From Bacteroidota bacterium (GTDB taxonomy: Bacteria; Bacteroidota; Bacteroidia; Flavobacteriales_F; PHOS-HE28), in the NCBI GenBank assembly GCA_023412755.1, contig JAEZCB010000108.1:1-21823 (forward strand): a stretch of 21,823 bases of DNA. The letters run 5' to 3'. This document shows, piece by piece, positions 14,866 to 21,823 of this stretch. The notes under the pieces are model-generated. The model made no database searches. It was not told the DNA's origin and saw nothing but the letters and a program-made list of their open reading frames with translations. The first letter of the stretch is position 1; every line of letters begins with the position of its first letter. A program made the position numbers and the translations under genes.

Positions 14866-14873
14866 TACCTTTG
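14866..14873 (+). promoter_or_regulatory. -7 element TACCTTTG upstream of the mutL gene run
   Basis: Full match to TAnnTTTG in the 181-base divergent gap, 20 bases before ATG 14894 and 44 bases before ATG 14918. No -33 element stands out. It would drive the small membrane protein, mutL and the first rhomboid gene. Confidence 0.42.
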
Positions 14874-14917
14874 AAGGCCAGCCCAAGCAGGAGATGCCAG
14901 CGCCGAAGTTCACAGCC

Positions 14918-15214
14918 ATGTTCAGCCTTTTCCGCCAGCGCGGACCCAAGGGCTTTTACATGGGTACGCGCTATTACGATCCGGTGAAGGAAGAACGTGA
15001 AGAACGCCTGCAACGTCTGAGGGCAGAGATCGATCCGGACCGCCGCCATTCCATCGATCGTGAGATCCTGGCCCAGCGCATGCGCCATTCCTGGCAGCGC
15101 CAAAGCACCGATCGTTCGCATCTGGTCCGTCTTGTGATCGTGATGGGTCTGGTGATGACCATACTCTATTACCTCATCATGAGCTTCGGACTGCTGGAGC
15201 ATTGGAATGGGTGA
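14918..15214 (+). CDS. Small single-pass membrane protein upstream of mutL
   Basis: This 98-residue protein has a basic N-terminus with MFSLFRQRGPKGFYMGTRYYDP, a highly charged, probably helical middle (KEEREERLQRLRAEIDPDRRHSIDREI, split here only for description) and one membrane segment at about 69-91, ending in EHWNG. The layout resembles short Bacteroidota proteins found next to mutL that databases often label 'riboflavin synthase subunit beta', a name not supported by the sequence here. ATG 14894 (eight residues more) is an alternative start with an AGGAG directly before it. The gene overlaps the start of mutL by 8 bases, so translation is probably coupled. Its function is unknown; a link to the membrane proteins downstream is possible. 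Confidence 0.75.
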   Translation: MFSLFRQRGPKGFYMGTRYYDPVKEEREERLQRLRAEIDPDRRHSIDREILAQRMRHSWQRQSTDRSHLVRLVIVMGLVMTILYYLIMSFGLLEHWNG

Positions 15215-17036
15215 TGTGATCAGGCTACTGCCGGACCACGTGGCCAACCAGATAGCCGCGGGCGAAGTGGTGCAACGCCCCGCCAGTGTGGTGAAGGAGT
15301 TGCTGGAGAACAGCGTGGACTCCGGAGCCACAAGGATCGTACTGGTGGTGAAGGATGCCGGCCGCACCTTGGTGCAGGTGACCGATGATGGCAAAGGCAT
15401 GGGCCCCAACGACGCGCGCATGTGTTTCGAGCGCCATGCCACCAGCAAGATCCGCCTGGCCGATGACCTTTCGGCGATCCGTACCAAGGGTTTCCGGGGT
15501 GAAGCCCTGGCCAGCATAGCGGCCATAGCGCAAGTGGAGTTGCGCACGCGCGAACATGATCAGGAGTTGGGCACCCGTGTATTGATCGAAGGAAGCCGGG
15601 TAAGGATCCAGGAACCGATCGCCGCACCGGCAGGCACCACCATAAGTGTGCGCAGCCTCTTCTATAACGTACCTGCACGCCGCCAGTTCTTGAAGAGCGA
15701 TGGCGTGGAGTTGAAGCATGTGATGGAGGAATTCCATCGCGTGGCACTGGCTCATCCACGGATCTCCTTCCAGCTCATCAACAACGATCACGAGGAATTC
15801 AACATGCCGGCCGCACCGCCGGGTTCCCCGCTCAGCGCGGCACAGCGGCAGCGCATCGTGCATCTCTTCGGACGGAAATACGATGAGCGGCTGGTGCCCG
15901 TGGAAGAATCCACCGAAATGGTGAAAGTGACCGGCTTCATCGGCAAGCCGGAATTCGCCAAACGATCCCGCGGTGAACAATACTTCTTCGTGAACGACCG
16001 CTACATCCGGAGCAACTATCTGGAGCATTCGCTGAGGCGGGCGTATGATGAACTGGTGGCCAGGGAGAACTATCCTTCCTGGTTCCTCTTCATTGAACTG
16101 GATCCCGCCCAGATCGACATCAACATACACCCTACGAAGACCGAGATCAAGTTCCGCGATGATCGCATGATATATGCCATAGTGCATGCCGCGGCACGCA
16201 GGGCGTTGGGAAGGTTCAACATAGTGCCCAGTCTGGACTTCGAGCCCGAACCCGCCCTGATGGGCGCGCTTTCAGGCACGGCGGCGGCGGGCCCATCCCC
16301 TGCGGTACCCGCCTGGCGCCCACAGGATCTTGGTGTCTTCACCGCACCGCCCCGGCAGAACCCCGAAGGCTGGCAACAGCTTTTCGATACGGGCGCACCA
16401 CCCTCCCCTGCCACAGCACCGCCGGAGCAAGGCAGGATCATGCCTTCCCGTGTTCTGGTGGAAGAGACCGGAGACCGGCCGGTGTTCCAGCTGCATGGCA
16501 CCTACATCATCGCGCAGCTCCGCAGCGGTTTCATGGTGGTGGACCAGAGCCGTGCACACGAGCGGATCTTGTATGAACGCAACATGCAGAGCCTGGAGAA
16601 AGGTGCCGGCCTAACGCAGATCGAACTCTTTCCACGCAATCTTGAACTCAGTGCCACCGACCATACCATGGTGGAGGAACTGCTGCCGGACCTGCGGTCC
16701 ATGGGTCTCGATCTGCGGCCCTTGAGTGGACGTACCATGCAGGTCGTGGGCATGCCCGCCGAAGCCGCTGGTGAGGATCCGGAGAAATTGCTTCAGCATG
16801 TGCTTGAGCAGGTGCGGAACGAAAAGAGCGCCCTGCGCAATGAGCGGCATGCCGCGCTGGCAAGAGGCATGGCCCGCAGCACCGCCATGCGTGGCGGAAA
16901 AACACTTGCCTCCAAGGAGATGCATGATCTGATAGACCGTTTATTCGCATGTGAGATGCCTTATTTGACACCGGGAGGCAAACCCGTGCTCATCACATTC
17001 GGGCTCGATGAGCTCGCGGAAAGATTCGAACGATAG
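15207..17036 (+). CDS. mutL: DNA mismatch repair protein MutL
   Basis: This 609-residue MutL couples mismatch recognition by MutS to strand removal. The N-terminal GHKL ATPase is complete: HVANQIAAGEVVQRP at 11-25, Glu31 and Asn35 in ELLENSVDSGA, TDDGKGM at 59-65, TSKI at 79-82 and GFRGEAL at 95-101. A Pro/Ala-rich linker covers about 350-415. The C-terminal dimer domain carries DQSRAHERILYE beginning at Asp446, where endonuclease-type MutL has DQHAxxE. Its final motif reads TPGGKP where endonuclease types have CPHGRP, so the metal site appears changed. The start overlaps the upstream small gene by 8 bases, and the stop directly abuts the rhomboid ATG, giving a tight operon. Confidence 0.97.
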   Translation: MGDVIRLLPDHVANQIAAGEVVQRPASVVKELLENSVDSGATRIVLVVKDAGRTLVQVTDDGKGMGPNDARMCFERHATSKIRLADDLSAIRTKGFRGEALASIAAIAQVELRTREHDQELGTRVLIEGSRVRIQEPIAAPAGTTISVRSLFYNVPARRQFLKSDGVELKHVMEEFHRVALAHPRISFQLINNDHEEFNMPAAPPGSPLSAAQRQRIVHLFGRKYDERLVPVEESTEMVKVTGFIGKPEFAKRSRGEQYFFVNDRYIRSNYLEHSLRRAYDELVARENYPSWFLFIELDPAQIDINIHPTKTEIKFRDDRMIYAIVHAAARRALGRFNIVPSLDFEPEPALMGALSGTAAAGPSPAVPAWRPQDLGVFTAPPRQNPEGWQQLFDTGAPPSPATAPPEQGRIMPSRVLVEETGDRPVFQLHGTYIIAQLRSGFMVVDQSRAHERILYERNMQSLEKGAGLTQIELFPRNLELSATDHTMVEELLPDLRSMGLDLRPLSGRTMQVVGMPAEAAGEDPEKLLQHVLEQVRNEKSALRNERHAALARGMARSTAMRGGKTLASKEMHDLIDRLFACEMPYLTPGGKPVLITFGLDELAERFER

Positions 17037-17831
17037 ATGCGCTATTTCGCTTCCCCCTTCAGCGGTGGACTGCCAGTGGTGGTCAAGAATCTGCTGATCA
17101 TCAACGGGCTGTTCTACCTATTGAAACTATCCTTCGGGGTGGATGCCCTTGGCCGCAATGAACTGGACAAGATCCTGGGACTGTATTATGTGGGATCACC
17201 GTTATTCCAGCCGTGGCAGCTGATCACGCACATGTTCATGCACGGCAACCTCACCCATTTGCTCCTCAACATGTTCGCCCTGTTCATGTTCGGGGCACCG
17301 GTGGAGCGGGTGTTCGGCTCGCAGCGCTTTCTCACCTATTACCTCGCCACCGGTTTTGGCGCGGTGGCTTTGCATACCGGCATCAATGCTTTGGAAGTAC
17401 ATCAGGACCAGGCGGACCTCGCGCGATACGGAGTATCCATCTCCGCGATCAAAGCATTGGCGGTGGAGTCTGAACATGATGTGCGGAGCGCCTATGGTTC
17501 CATGCAGGAATTGGCCTCATCCAGTGGGGCACCGCCAGCACTGATCCAACAGCTTTTCCTGGACCATATCATAACCATGATCGGTGCTTCGGGCGCTGTC
17601 TTTGGCATCCTGCTGGCCTTCGGGATGCTATTCCCGAACACTCAGCTTTTCCTGCTTTTCCCACCCATACCGATCAAGGCGAAATACTTTGTGATCGGGT
17701 ATGGGTTGCTCGAATTGTTCGCCGGGATACGCCAAAGCCCGGGTGATAATGTGGCGCATTTCGCACACCTGGGTGGCATGGTGTTCGGCTTCTTCATAAT
17801 ACGCCACTGGCGGCGGAATCTGCGGATCTAG
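17037..17831 (+). CDS. Rhomboid family intramembrane serine protease (first of two)
   Basis: This 264-residue polytopic protein would cleave membrane proteins within the bilayer. Catalytic Ser185 lies in GASGAVFG and catalytic His244 in AHFAHLGGM. The L1-loop segment WQLITHMFMHGNLTHLLLNM near 58-77 is typical. A soluble insert of about 55 residues (roughly 118-175, with charged HQDQADLARYG) sits between the helices and is longer than in minimal rhomboids. The ATG follows the mutL stop with no gap, so the two are co-transcribed. This mutL-rhomboid-rhomboid order is recurrent in Bacteroidota. The substrate is unknown. Confidence 0.93.
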   Translation: MRYFASPFSGGLPVVVKNLLIINGLFYLLKLSFGVDALGRNELDKILGLYYVGSPLFQPWQLITHMFMHGNLTHLLLNMFALFMFGAPVERVFGSQRFLTYYLATGFGAVALHTGINALEVHQDQADLARYGVSISAIKALAVESEHDVRSAYGSMQELASSSGAPPALIQQLFLDHIITMIGASGAVFGILLAFGMLFPNTQLFLLFPPIPIKAKYFVIGYGLLELFAGIRQSPGDNVAHFAHLGGMVFGFFIIRHWRRNLRI

Positions 17832-17886
17832 GTGCCATATTCCGAAGTGGTTCCGCGTTCCATCTTGGTAGCACACTTTGGTGGAT

Positions 17887-17907
17887 CGGGGGTGACAGCT
17901 TCCCCCG
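17887..17907 (+). terminator. GC hairpin between the two rhomboid genes
   Basis: CGGGGG (17887-17892) pairs with CCCCCG (17902-17907) around a 9-base loop, in the 132-base gap between the rhomboid genes. No strong T-run follows, though GATCTTTG (17915-17922) begins 8 bases later and is a one-mismatch TAnnTTTG box. The gap may therefore hold both an attenuator-like hairpin and a promoter for the second rhomboid. Confidence 0.33.
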
Positions 17908-17963
17908 TAGGAACGATCTTTGTGTTGTAGCGGGCCGGAAGGCCTTGAGAATGGAATAGGATA

Positions 17964-18863
17964 ATGGGGCTGAGACATGAGATAGGCGGGCATTGGCGCA
18001 CGGGCGGCATGGTGGTGCGCCTCATCATGATCAATGTGGGGGTGTTCCTCTTCCTGCGGCTTTTCGATCTGATGTTCTGGCTTTTCAACACCAACAGCCC
18101 CAACCTGTTGCAATACCTGTGGAGCTACAGCCATCTGCCCACGCTGATACGCAATCCATGGACGGTGATCACCTATATGTTCACCCATTGGCACATCTTC
18201 CACCTGTTCTGGAACATGATCATCCTATGGATGATCGGAAGGATCTTCGAGGATCTGCTTGGGCCCAAGCGGCTGTTGGGCAATTACATCCTTGGGGGGA
18301 TAGTGGGATTCGTGCTGTTCATCACCGCCTACAATCTGCTCCCCCAACTCAATGCCGGTATCGGCAGTCCCATCATGGGTGCTTCCGCCGGGGTCATGGC
18401 CGTGCTGATCGGACTCGCCGCCTACCGGCCGGAACTGGAACTACATCTTTTGCTGCTTGGTCCGGTAAGGTTGAAATGGGTGGCGCTCGGTGTGCTGTTC
18501 CTGGATCTGATCAGCATACGGGAAGGCAACAACAGCGGTGGCCACATCGCCCACCTGGGCGGTGCACTCTACGGGTATGTCGCCGGCCGCCAGCTCATCA
18601 AAGGGAATGATCCCTCCCAACAGTTCGTGGACTTCTTCGTGCGGCTGTTGAAGCCGTTGGGGCAGCGGCGGAAGGTGCCGCGCATGCGCGTGGAGAAGCG
18701 CTACGCACGCAGCACGGTGGCCAGCGATACCGCCTACAACACCGCCAAAAGGGACAAGCAGGCACGCGTGGATGCCATCCTGGACAAGATCTCCCGTTCC
18801 GGCTATGACAGTTTGAGCAAAGAAGAGAAGGATTTCCTTTTCAAAGCCAGCGGAGAGGCCTGA
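17964..18863 (+). CDS. Rhomboid family intramembrane serine protease with C-terminal tail (second of two)
   Basis: This 299-residue rhomboid has Ser141 in MGASAGVMAV and His197 in GHIAHLGGALYG. The L1 loop carries WTVITYMFTHWHIFHLFWNM at about 66-85. After the sixth helix (to about 210) comes a roughly 85-residue charged cytosolic tail with RRKVPRMRVEKRY and a final module SGYDSLSKEEKDFLFKAS, of the kind seen at the end of many Bacteroidota rhomboids (DUF6576-like). The ATG has a recognisable GGAATAGG upstream. It is followed after 39 bases by the endo/exonuclease/phosphatase gene. The two rhomboids differ clearly and are not a recent duplication. The substrate is unknown. Confidence 0.93.
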   Translation: MGLRHEIGGHWRTGGMVVRLIMINVGVFLFLRLFDLMFWLFNTNSPNLLQYLWSYSHLPTLIRNPWTVITYMFTHWHIFHLFWNMIILWMIGRIFEDLLGPKRLLGNYILGGIVGFVLFITAYNLLPQLNAGIGSPIMGASAGVMAVLIGLAAYRPELELHLLLLGPVRLKWVALGVLFLDLISIREGNNSGGHIAHLGGALYGYVAGRQLIKGNDPSQQFVDFFVRLLKPLGQRRKVPRMRVEKRYARSTVASDTAYNTAKRDKQARVDAILDKISRSGYDSLSKEEKDFLFKASGEA

Positions 18864-18902
18864 ACCTCCTCATCTTAGCACAGCATCAGCAACAAGCGGT
18901 GA

Positions 18903-20033
18903 ATGGCCAACCCTCCGGCGATATCGCATCGGCCCTCAAAGTGGCATAGACCCGTCTGGTGGCTGAACGTCCTCGCGGCGATCCTTCTGCTGATCACCTT
19001 TTCCGCCCCCCATGTTCCACCAGAGGCGGCATGGGGTCTGGCGTTGCTGGCAATGACGTTCCCCCTGCAGGTGCTTGTCCACTTCTTCTTCCTTGTGTAC
19101 TGGCTCTTCTTCCGGCGCCGGCGCATGCTGCTTTCTCTGGTGCTTCTCGCCATCGGCTGGAACCACGTGCAGGATCATTTCCAACTGTTCGGAAGAGATG
19201 CACCGAGAACAGAGGTGGCGGGAACGCCCTTCAAATTCATGACCTACAACGTCCGTTTGTTCGACCTCTACAATTGGAGTGGCAACAAGATCACGCGCGA
19301 TAGCATCTTCCAGGTGTTCGACAAGGAACGGCCGGATATACTTTGCCTACAGGAATTCTTCCACAGCCCGGATACCCGGTTCTTCCGTACCAAAGATGCC
19401 CTGCGATCCCAACTTGGGTACCGGTCACACCACGACAGATATACCCACATCGGAAGGTACCAGACCCATTTCGGTATCGCTACGTTCAGTAGGCATCCCA
19501 TCATAGATACCGGTTCGGTCTCTTTTGAAGGTAACCCGAACAACCAATGCATATGGAGCGATATCCTTGTCCGGGGCGACACGGTGAGGGTCTACAATGC
19601 GCACCTGGCATCCTACCATTTCGGTGATGAGGATTATCGCTTCCTTGAAGCGCTCGATGCCAACGTGCCCGGCGATTCCATCCGTACCGGCGGCGCGCGC
19701 ATTTTGAAACGATTGAGGAAAGGGATCAAGATCCGGGCACTGGAAGTGGCCGCCATCGCCGATCATATCGCCCATAGTCCGTACCCGGTGATCTATGCGG
19801 GAGATATGAATGATGTGCCGATGAGCTTCAGTTACCATCGCTTGCGTGCGTATCTGGAAGATGCTTTCGTACAAAGCGGCCGCGGGCATGGCGGCACGTA
19901 CATCGGCAGGCTTCCGCCGCTGCGGATCGACCACATCATGCACAGTCCCACGCTCGAAAGCTGGGACTTCCAGACCTTATCAGAGGAACTGAGCGATCAC
20001 CGGGCTTTGACGTGTTCGCTGGCGGTACAGTGA
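18903..20033 (+). CDS. Membrane-anchored endonuclease/exonuclease/phosphatase family protein
   Basis: This 376-residue protein has three N-terminal membrane segments (about 18-35, 43-69 and 75-90), then a catalytic domain of the EEP (DNase I-like/sphingomyelinase-like) superfamily. Key motifs are FMTYNVRLFD (112-121), CLQEFF with metal ligand Glu151, YNAHLAS, YAGDMNDVP (Asp and Asn of the active site), RIDHIMHS and the final SDHRAL with the catalytic His. Family members hydrolyse phosphodiesters or phosphomonoesters in nucleic acids, lipids or inositol phosphates; the membrane anchor suggests an envelope substrate, but this cannot be read from the sequence. This gene commonly follows the rhomboid pair in Bacteroidota. 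Its stop lies 3 bases from a convergent small open frame. Confidence 0.92.
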   Translation: MANPPAISHRPSKWHRPVWWLNVLAAILLLITFSAPHVPPEAAWGLALLAMTFPLQVLVHFFFLVYWLFFRRRRMLLSLVLLAIGWNHVQDHFQLFGRDAPRTEVAGTPFKFMTYNVRLFDLYNWSGNKITRDSIFQVFDKERPDILCLQEFFHSPDTRFFRTKDALRSQLGYRSHHDRYTHIGRYQTHFGIATFSRHPIIDTGSVSFEGNPNNQCIWSDILVRGDTVRVYNAHLASYHFGDEDYRFLEALDANVPGDSIRTGGARILKRLRKGIKIRALEVAAIADHIAHSPYPVIYAGDMNDVPMSFSYHRLRAYLEDAFVQSGRGHGGTYIGRLPPLRIDHIMHSPTLESWDFQTLSEELSDHRALTCSLAVQ

Positions 20034-20036
20034 GCT

Positions 20037-20162
20037 TCAGAGCATCACCCACTGCCAGACATACAACGTGATATTCATGGCCCATAGGATGGCCGCGCTT
20101 AACGTGGGGATCGTTCGCTCCCGCTTGATCTCCGGTACTGGCAATGGCTTGTCCGGCACCAC
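20037..20162 (-). CDS. Possible 41-residue single-pass membrane protein downstream of the DegT gene
   Basis: The reverse strand here reads (GTG start) VVPDKPLPVPEIKRERTIPT followed by a hydrophobic stretch LSAAILWAMNITLYVWQWVML and TGA. It thus has a Pro-rich head, a basic KRER cluster and one C-terminal membrane helix, as expected for a tail-anchored or positive-inside miniprotein. It starts 5 bases after the aminotransferase stop, with GGAGG of that gene's last codons about 13 bases upstream as a ribosome binding site. It ends 3 bases from the convergent stop of the previous gene. A second GTG follows the first directly. The size is near the chance limit, but composition and placement favour a real gene. 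No family is recognised. Confidence 0.48.
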   Translation of the reverse strand: MVPDKPLPVPEIKRERTIPTLSAAILWAMNITLYVWQWVML

Positions 20163-20167
20163 GTGTG

Positions 20168-21376
20168 CTATTTCACCCCAACCTCCTCCAACACCTTCCG
20201 CAACGCCGCCTCCATCTTATCCAGCATCGTGTTCAACTCCTCGTCCGTCCACGTAACGCGAATATTGAAGCTGATCAGGCGGCTCATCACCGCATCACTT
20301 TGCGGGAATTTCATGGTCTTCAGGTCTTGCGGCAGGCCCAGCTCGTGCGCCACCATGCGGAAAGGCATGCGCAGCTCCTTCAGGTGATCCCACTGTTTGA
20401 TGTAATGGTACATGTTATCGTACCAGTATCCATGGCCGATGCCCGCCGCGCTGAAGAGTTTCGTGGTGGTGCGCGCCGCCTCCTCGCTGGGCAGCAACAG
20501 GTGGAAGAACGTGGCACTGTCGCCAGCCTCATCGGTGTGGCGGCGGAACTCCAGCCCTTTGATCCCCGAGAGCCGCTCCTGGATGGTCCGCTTGTTGTGC
20601 CGCTGCTTCTCAAGGATCATTGGCAGTTTGCGCGCCGGCGCCAGCCCGATCGCCGCGTTGATCTCGCCGATGCGGTAGTTCGTGCCCATGATCGGGTGCT
20701 TCTCCATGCCCCGGTTGTCGCCTTCGTGGTTGTGCCCATGGTCGCTCAGGTATTCGGCGCTCTTGATCAGCTCCTGGTCATCGGTGATGATCAGGCCACC
20801 CTCGCCGCATGTGTTGATCTTGAAGAAATCGAAGCTGAAGCTCCCCATCTTCCCGTACAGCCCGAGGTGCTTCCCCTTGTAGGTGGCACCCAGCGCCTGC
20901 GCGGTGTCTTCGATCAGCATCACGTTGTGCTCCTTGCAAACCGCCATGATCCCGTCCAGATCGGCGGCTGCACCACACATGTGTACCAGCAGCACCGCCT
21001 TTGTCTCCGGCGTGAGGGCCCTGCGTATCCCCTCGGCGCTCAGGCAAAGTGTCTCATCGATCTCGGCGAATACCGGCAACGCGCCTGCGAACAGCACACT
21101 TTCGATCGTGGCGATGAAGGTGAACGGCGGCACGATCACATGATCGCCATAGCCCACGCCGCATGCCGCCAGCATGGTGCTCACTGCGGTGCTCCCGCTG
21201 GAAACGGCCAGCGCATGCTTCGCCCCGGTGAAACGCGCGATCTCCGCCTCAAATTCCTTCGCCTTCCAATGTCCCCTGCGTTGCGCATCGTGTCCGTAAC
21301 GGAATAGGACGCCCGTCTCCAGGACATCCATCACCTCTTTGCGTTCCTCCTCGCCAAAGACCTCTGTACCAGGCAT
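20168..21376 (-). CDS. DegT/DnrJ/EryC1/StrS family sugar aminotransferase
   Basis: This 402-residue fold type I PLP enzyme of the DegT/DnrJ/EryC1/StrS family aminates keto-sugars (nucleotide-linked) for surface polysaccharides or modified sugars. Motifs are SSGSTAV at 59-65 (phosphate cup), VPPFTFIAT at 82-90, EDTAQALGATY with Asp157, FSFDFFKINTCGEGG with the PLP lysine Lys186, and SDHGHNHEG plus GTNYRIGEINAAIGL toward the small domain. The length is normal. Its start MPGTEVFGEEE is the family's usual opening. A TACTTTTA box lies about 27 bases upstream on the same strand. The product sugar is unknown; no other polysaccharide genes adjoin within the window apart from a small open frame downstream. 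Confidence 0.94.
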   Translation of the reverse strand: MPGTEVFGEEERKEVMDVLETGVLFRYGHDAQRRGHWKAKEFEAEIARFTGAKHALAVSSGSTAVSTMLAACGVGYGDHVIVPPFTFIATIESVLFAGALPVFAEIDETLCLSAEGIRRALTPETKAVLLVHMCGAAADLDGIMAVCKEHNVMLIEDTAQALGATYKGKHLGLYGKMGSFSFDFFKINTCGEGGLIITDDQELIKSAEYLSDHGHNHEGDNRGMEKHPIMGTNYRIGEINAAIGLAPARKLPMILEKQRHNKRTIQERLSGIKGLEFRRHTDEAGDSATFFHLLLPSEEAARTTTKLFSAAGIGHGYWYDNMYHYIKQWDHLKELRMPFRMVAHELGLPQDLKTMKFPQSDAVMSRLISFNIRVTWTDEELNTMLDKMEAALRKVLEEVGVK

Positions 21377-21514
21377 GCGTGTGCGTGTTTTTTGATCGAG
21401 GGGTAAAAGTAGGGCCGGTCGCCAGCCCGACCAGTACTAAAGCACCTAGAAAAGCTCACGCCAGACTCAGGTACACTCTTCAGCTGGAAGCGGCCAAATA
21501 ATATCAGCAGATCG
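21377..21514. other. Non-coding stretch upstream of the DegT gene
   Basis: No gene is seen here. The part nearest the DegT gene holds its promoter candidate. GGTCG and CGACC (within 21416-21432) can pair around a 6-base loop. The rest, up to the first AATTCC of the repeat block, shows no recognisable structure. Confidence 0.4.
21404..21411 (-). promoter_or_regulatory. -7-like element TACTTTTA for the DegT gene
   Basis: Seven of eight positions match TAnnTTTG on the reverse strand; the box ends 27 bases before the ATG at 21376. No -33 TTG is seen. Confidence 0.3.
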
Positions 21515-21659
21515 AATTCCGATCAGAAAATGAGAAGATCAGATGATCAGATGATCCTTGCAGCGGCAGAAATTCCGATCAGAAAATGAGAAGATCAGAC
21601 GATCAGATGATCCTTCACGGCAGAGGAAACCGATCAGAAAATGAGATGATCAATGCTGA
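21515..21659. repeat. Tandem GATCAG-rich repeat block (two full units and one short unit)
   Basis: Unit 1 (21515-21570) and unit 2 (21571-21624) both begin AATTCCGATCAGAAAATGAG, continue with AGATCAGA(T/C)GATCAGATGATCC, and end in a GGCAGA tail; unit 2 is two bases shorter. A third unit (21625-21659) keeps CCGATCAGAAAATGAG and GATGATCA but lacks the rest. Inside each unit GATCAGAT repeats with an 8-base period. The block is AT-richer than the surrounding genes and has no sustained reading frame. Together with the inverted piece that follows, it could form long hairpins. The function is unknown. Confidence 0.85.
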
Positions 21660-21671
21660 GGAAGGCATTTC

Positions 21672-21700
21672 CATCATCTGATCATCTAATTGTCTGATCA
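21672..21700. repeat. Inverted copy of the GATCAGATGATC repeat
   Basis: CATCATCTGATCATCTAATT and the following GTCTGATCAT are the reverse complement of the GATCAGATGATC core found three times just upstream. A further 9-base inverted pair, CATTTCCAT (21666-21674) and ATGGAAATG (21717-21725), brackets the segment. The arrangement could fold back on the upstream units. Confidence 0.6.
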
Positions 21701-21823
21701 TTGGTGTCCGGAGAAAATGGAAATGGATGTTTTGACCATGCTGAATGGCCCGAAGTACGGGATGGCCTGCATCTGGGAGAAAAGGTAAGCCCCCTTCATC
21801 GCAGCGCAAGTTGAAGTTGGGGC
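21698..21823 (-). CDS. Possible C-terminal end of a gene entering from the right edge
   Basis: The reverse strand is open from the right edge for 41 codons and ends KTSISIFSGHQ at a TGA inside the inverted repeat. The first part (about MKGAYLFSQMQAIPYFG) has codon use compatible with the neighbours. A short forward frame (21717-21788, ending MACIWEKR) overlaps it and is no better supported. No family is recognised, and it may be chance. Confidence 0.2.
   Translation of the reverse strand, partial: APTSTCAAMKGAYLFSQMQAIPYFGPFSMVKTSISIFSGHQ

Noticed and set aside
14737..14949. In-frame 71-codon extension upstream of the GH3/serine hydrolase
   Set aside because: It would place the signal peptide 71 residues inside the protein, crosses the promoter candidate and overlaps the divergent gene's upstream region.
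20144..21307. 387-codon forward open frame opposite the DegT gene
   Set aside because: The reverse strand encodes an intact aminotransferase with PLP lysine; the forward translation has no known pattern.
21515..21659. CRISPR array
   Set aside because: Units are directly adjacent without unique spacers, contain an inner 8-base period, and no cas gene is present.
21615..21809. 64-codon reverse open frame through the repeat block
   Set aside because: Its second half is translated repeat sequence and it competes with another open frame; no coding signal is seen.

Overview
The window looks like a chromosomal segment from a fairly GC-rich member of the Bacteroidota, most likely of the Flavobacteriales (inference from gene content, not a phylogeny). 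Pointers are a DUF4412 protein, a TIGR02757 protein, a BatA-type von Willebrand protein next to a dihydroorotase-family gene, a GH3/serine-hydrolase fusion, and the run small membrane protein - mutL - rhomboid - rhomboid - endo/exonuclease/phosphatase. Several start codons are preceded closely by matches to TAnnTTTG, the known -7 element of the Bacteroidota housekeeping sigma factor. Ribosome binding sites are mostly weak. No rRNA, tRNA, CRISPR array, insertion sequence or phage gene was seen.

Layout. 1-1050 (-) is a hexose-phosphate mutase cut by the left edge. A repeat-bearing gap (1051-1289) leads to a LolD-like ABC ATPase, a secreted DUF4412 protein and a TIGR02757 protein of unknown function. 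At 3631-6700 a compact cassette encodes a membrane-tethered SGNH hydrolase, an MBOAT O-acyltransferase and a second SGNH-like protein; this is the composition of a machine that O-acylates an exported glycan. At 6749-10118 a BatA-like membrane protein precedes a dihydroorotase-family protein whose metal ligands are largely lost. A convergent MarR regulator (-) shares a promoter region holding a palindromic operator candidate with a divergent methyltransferase-like lipoprotein. A large periplasmic NagZ-like GH3 plus beta-lactamase-fold enzyme (11722-14736, -) follows, divergent from a five-gene forward run ending with an endo/exonuclease/phosphatase-family protein at 20033. The right end carries a DegT sugar aminotransferase (-), a possible 41-residue membrane protein just downstream of it, and about 450 bases of non-coding sequence with tandem and inverted GATCAG-rich repeats.

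Shared themes are the cell envelope (sugar mutase, lipoprotein export ATPase, O-acylation cassette, peptidoglycan-recycling enzyme, rhomboids, sugar aminotransferase) plus core DNA repair (mutL). No clearly novel defence or mobile system was found. The items most worth a second look are the O-acylation cassette, the dihydroorotase without its metal site, the near-leaderless promoter pattern, the MarR operator candidate, the DegT-linked mini membrane protein and the 3' repeat block.
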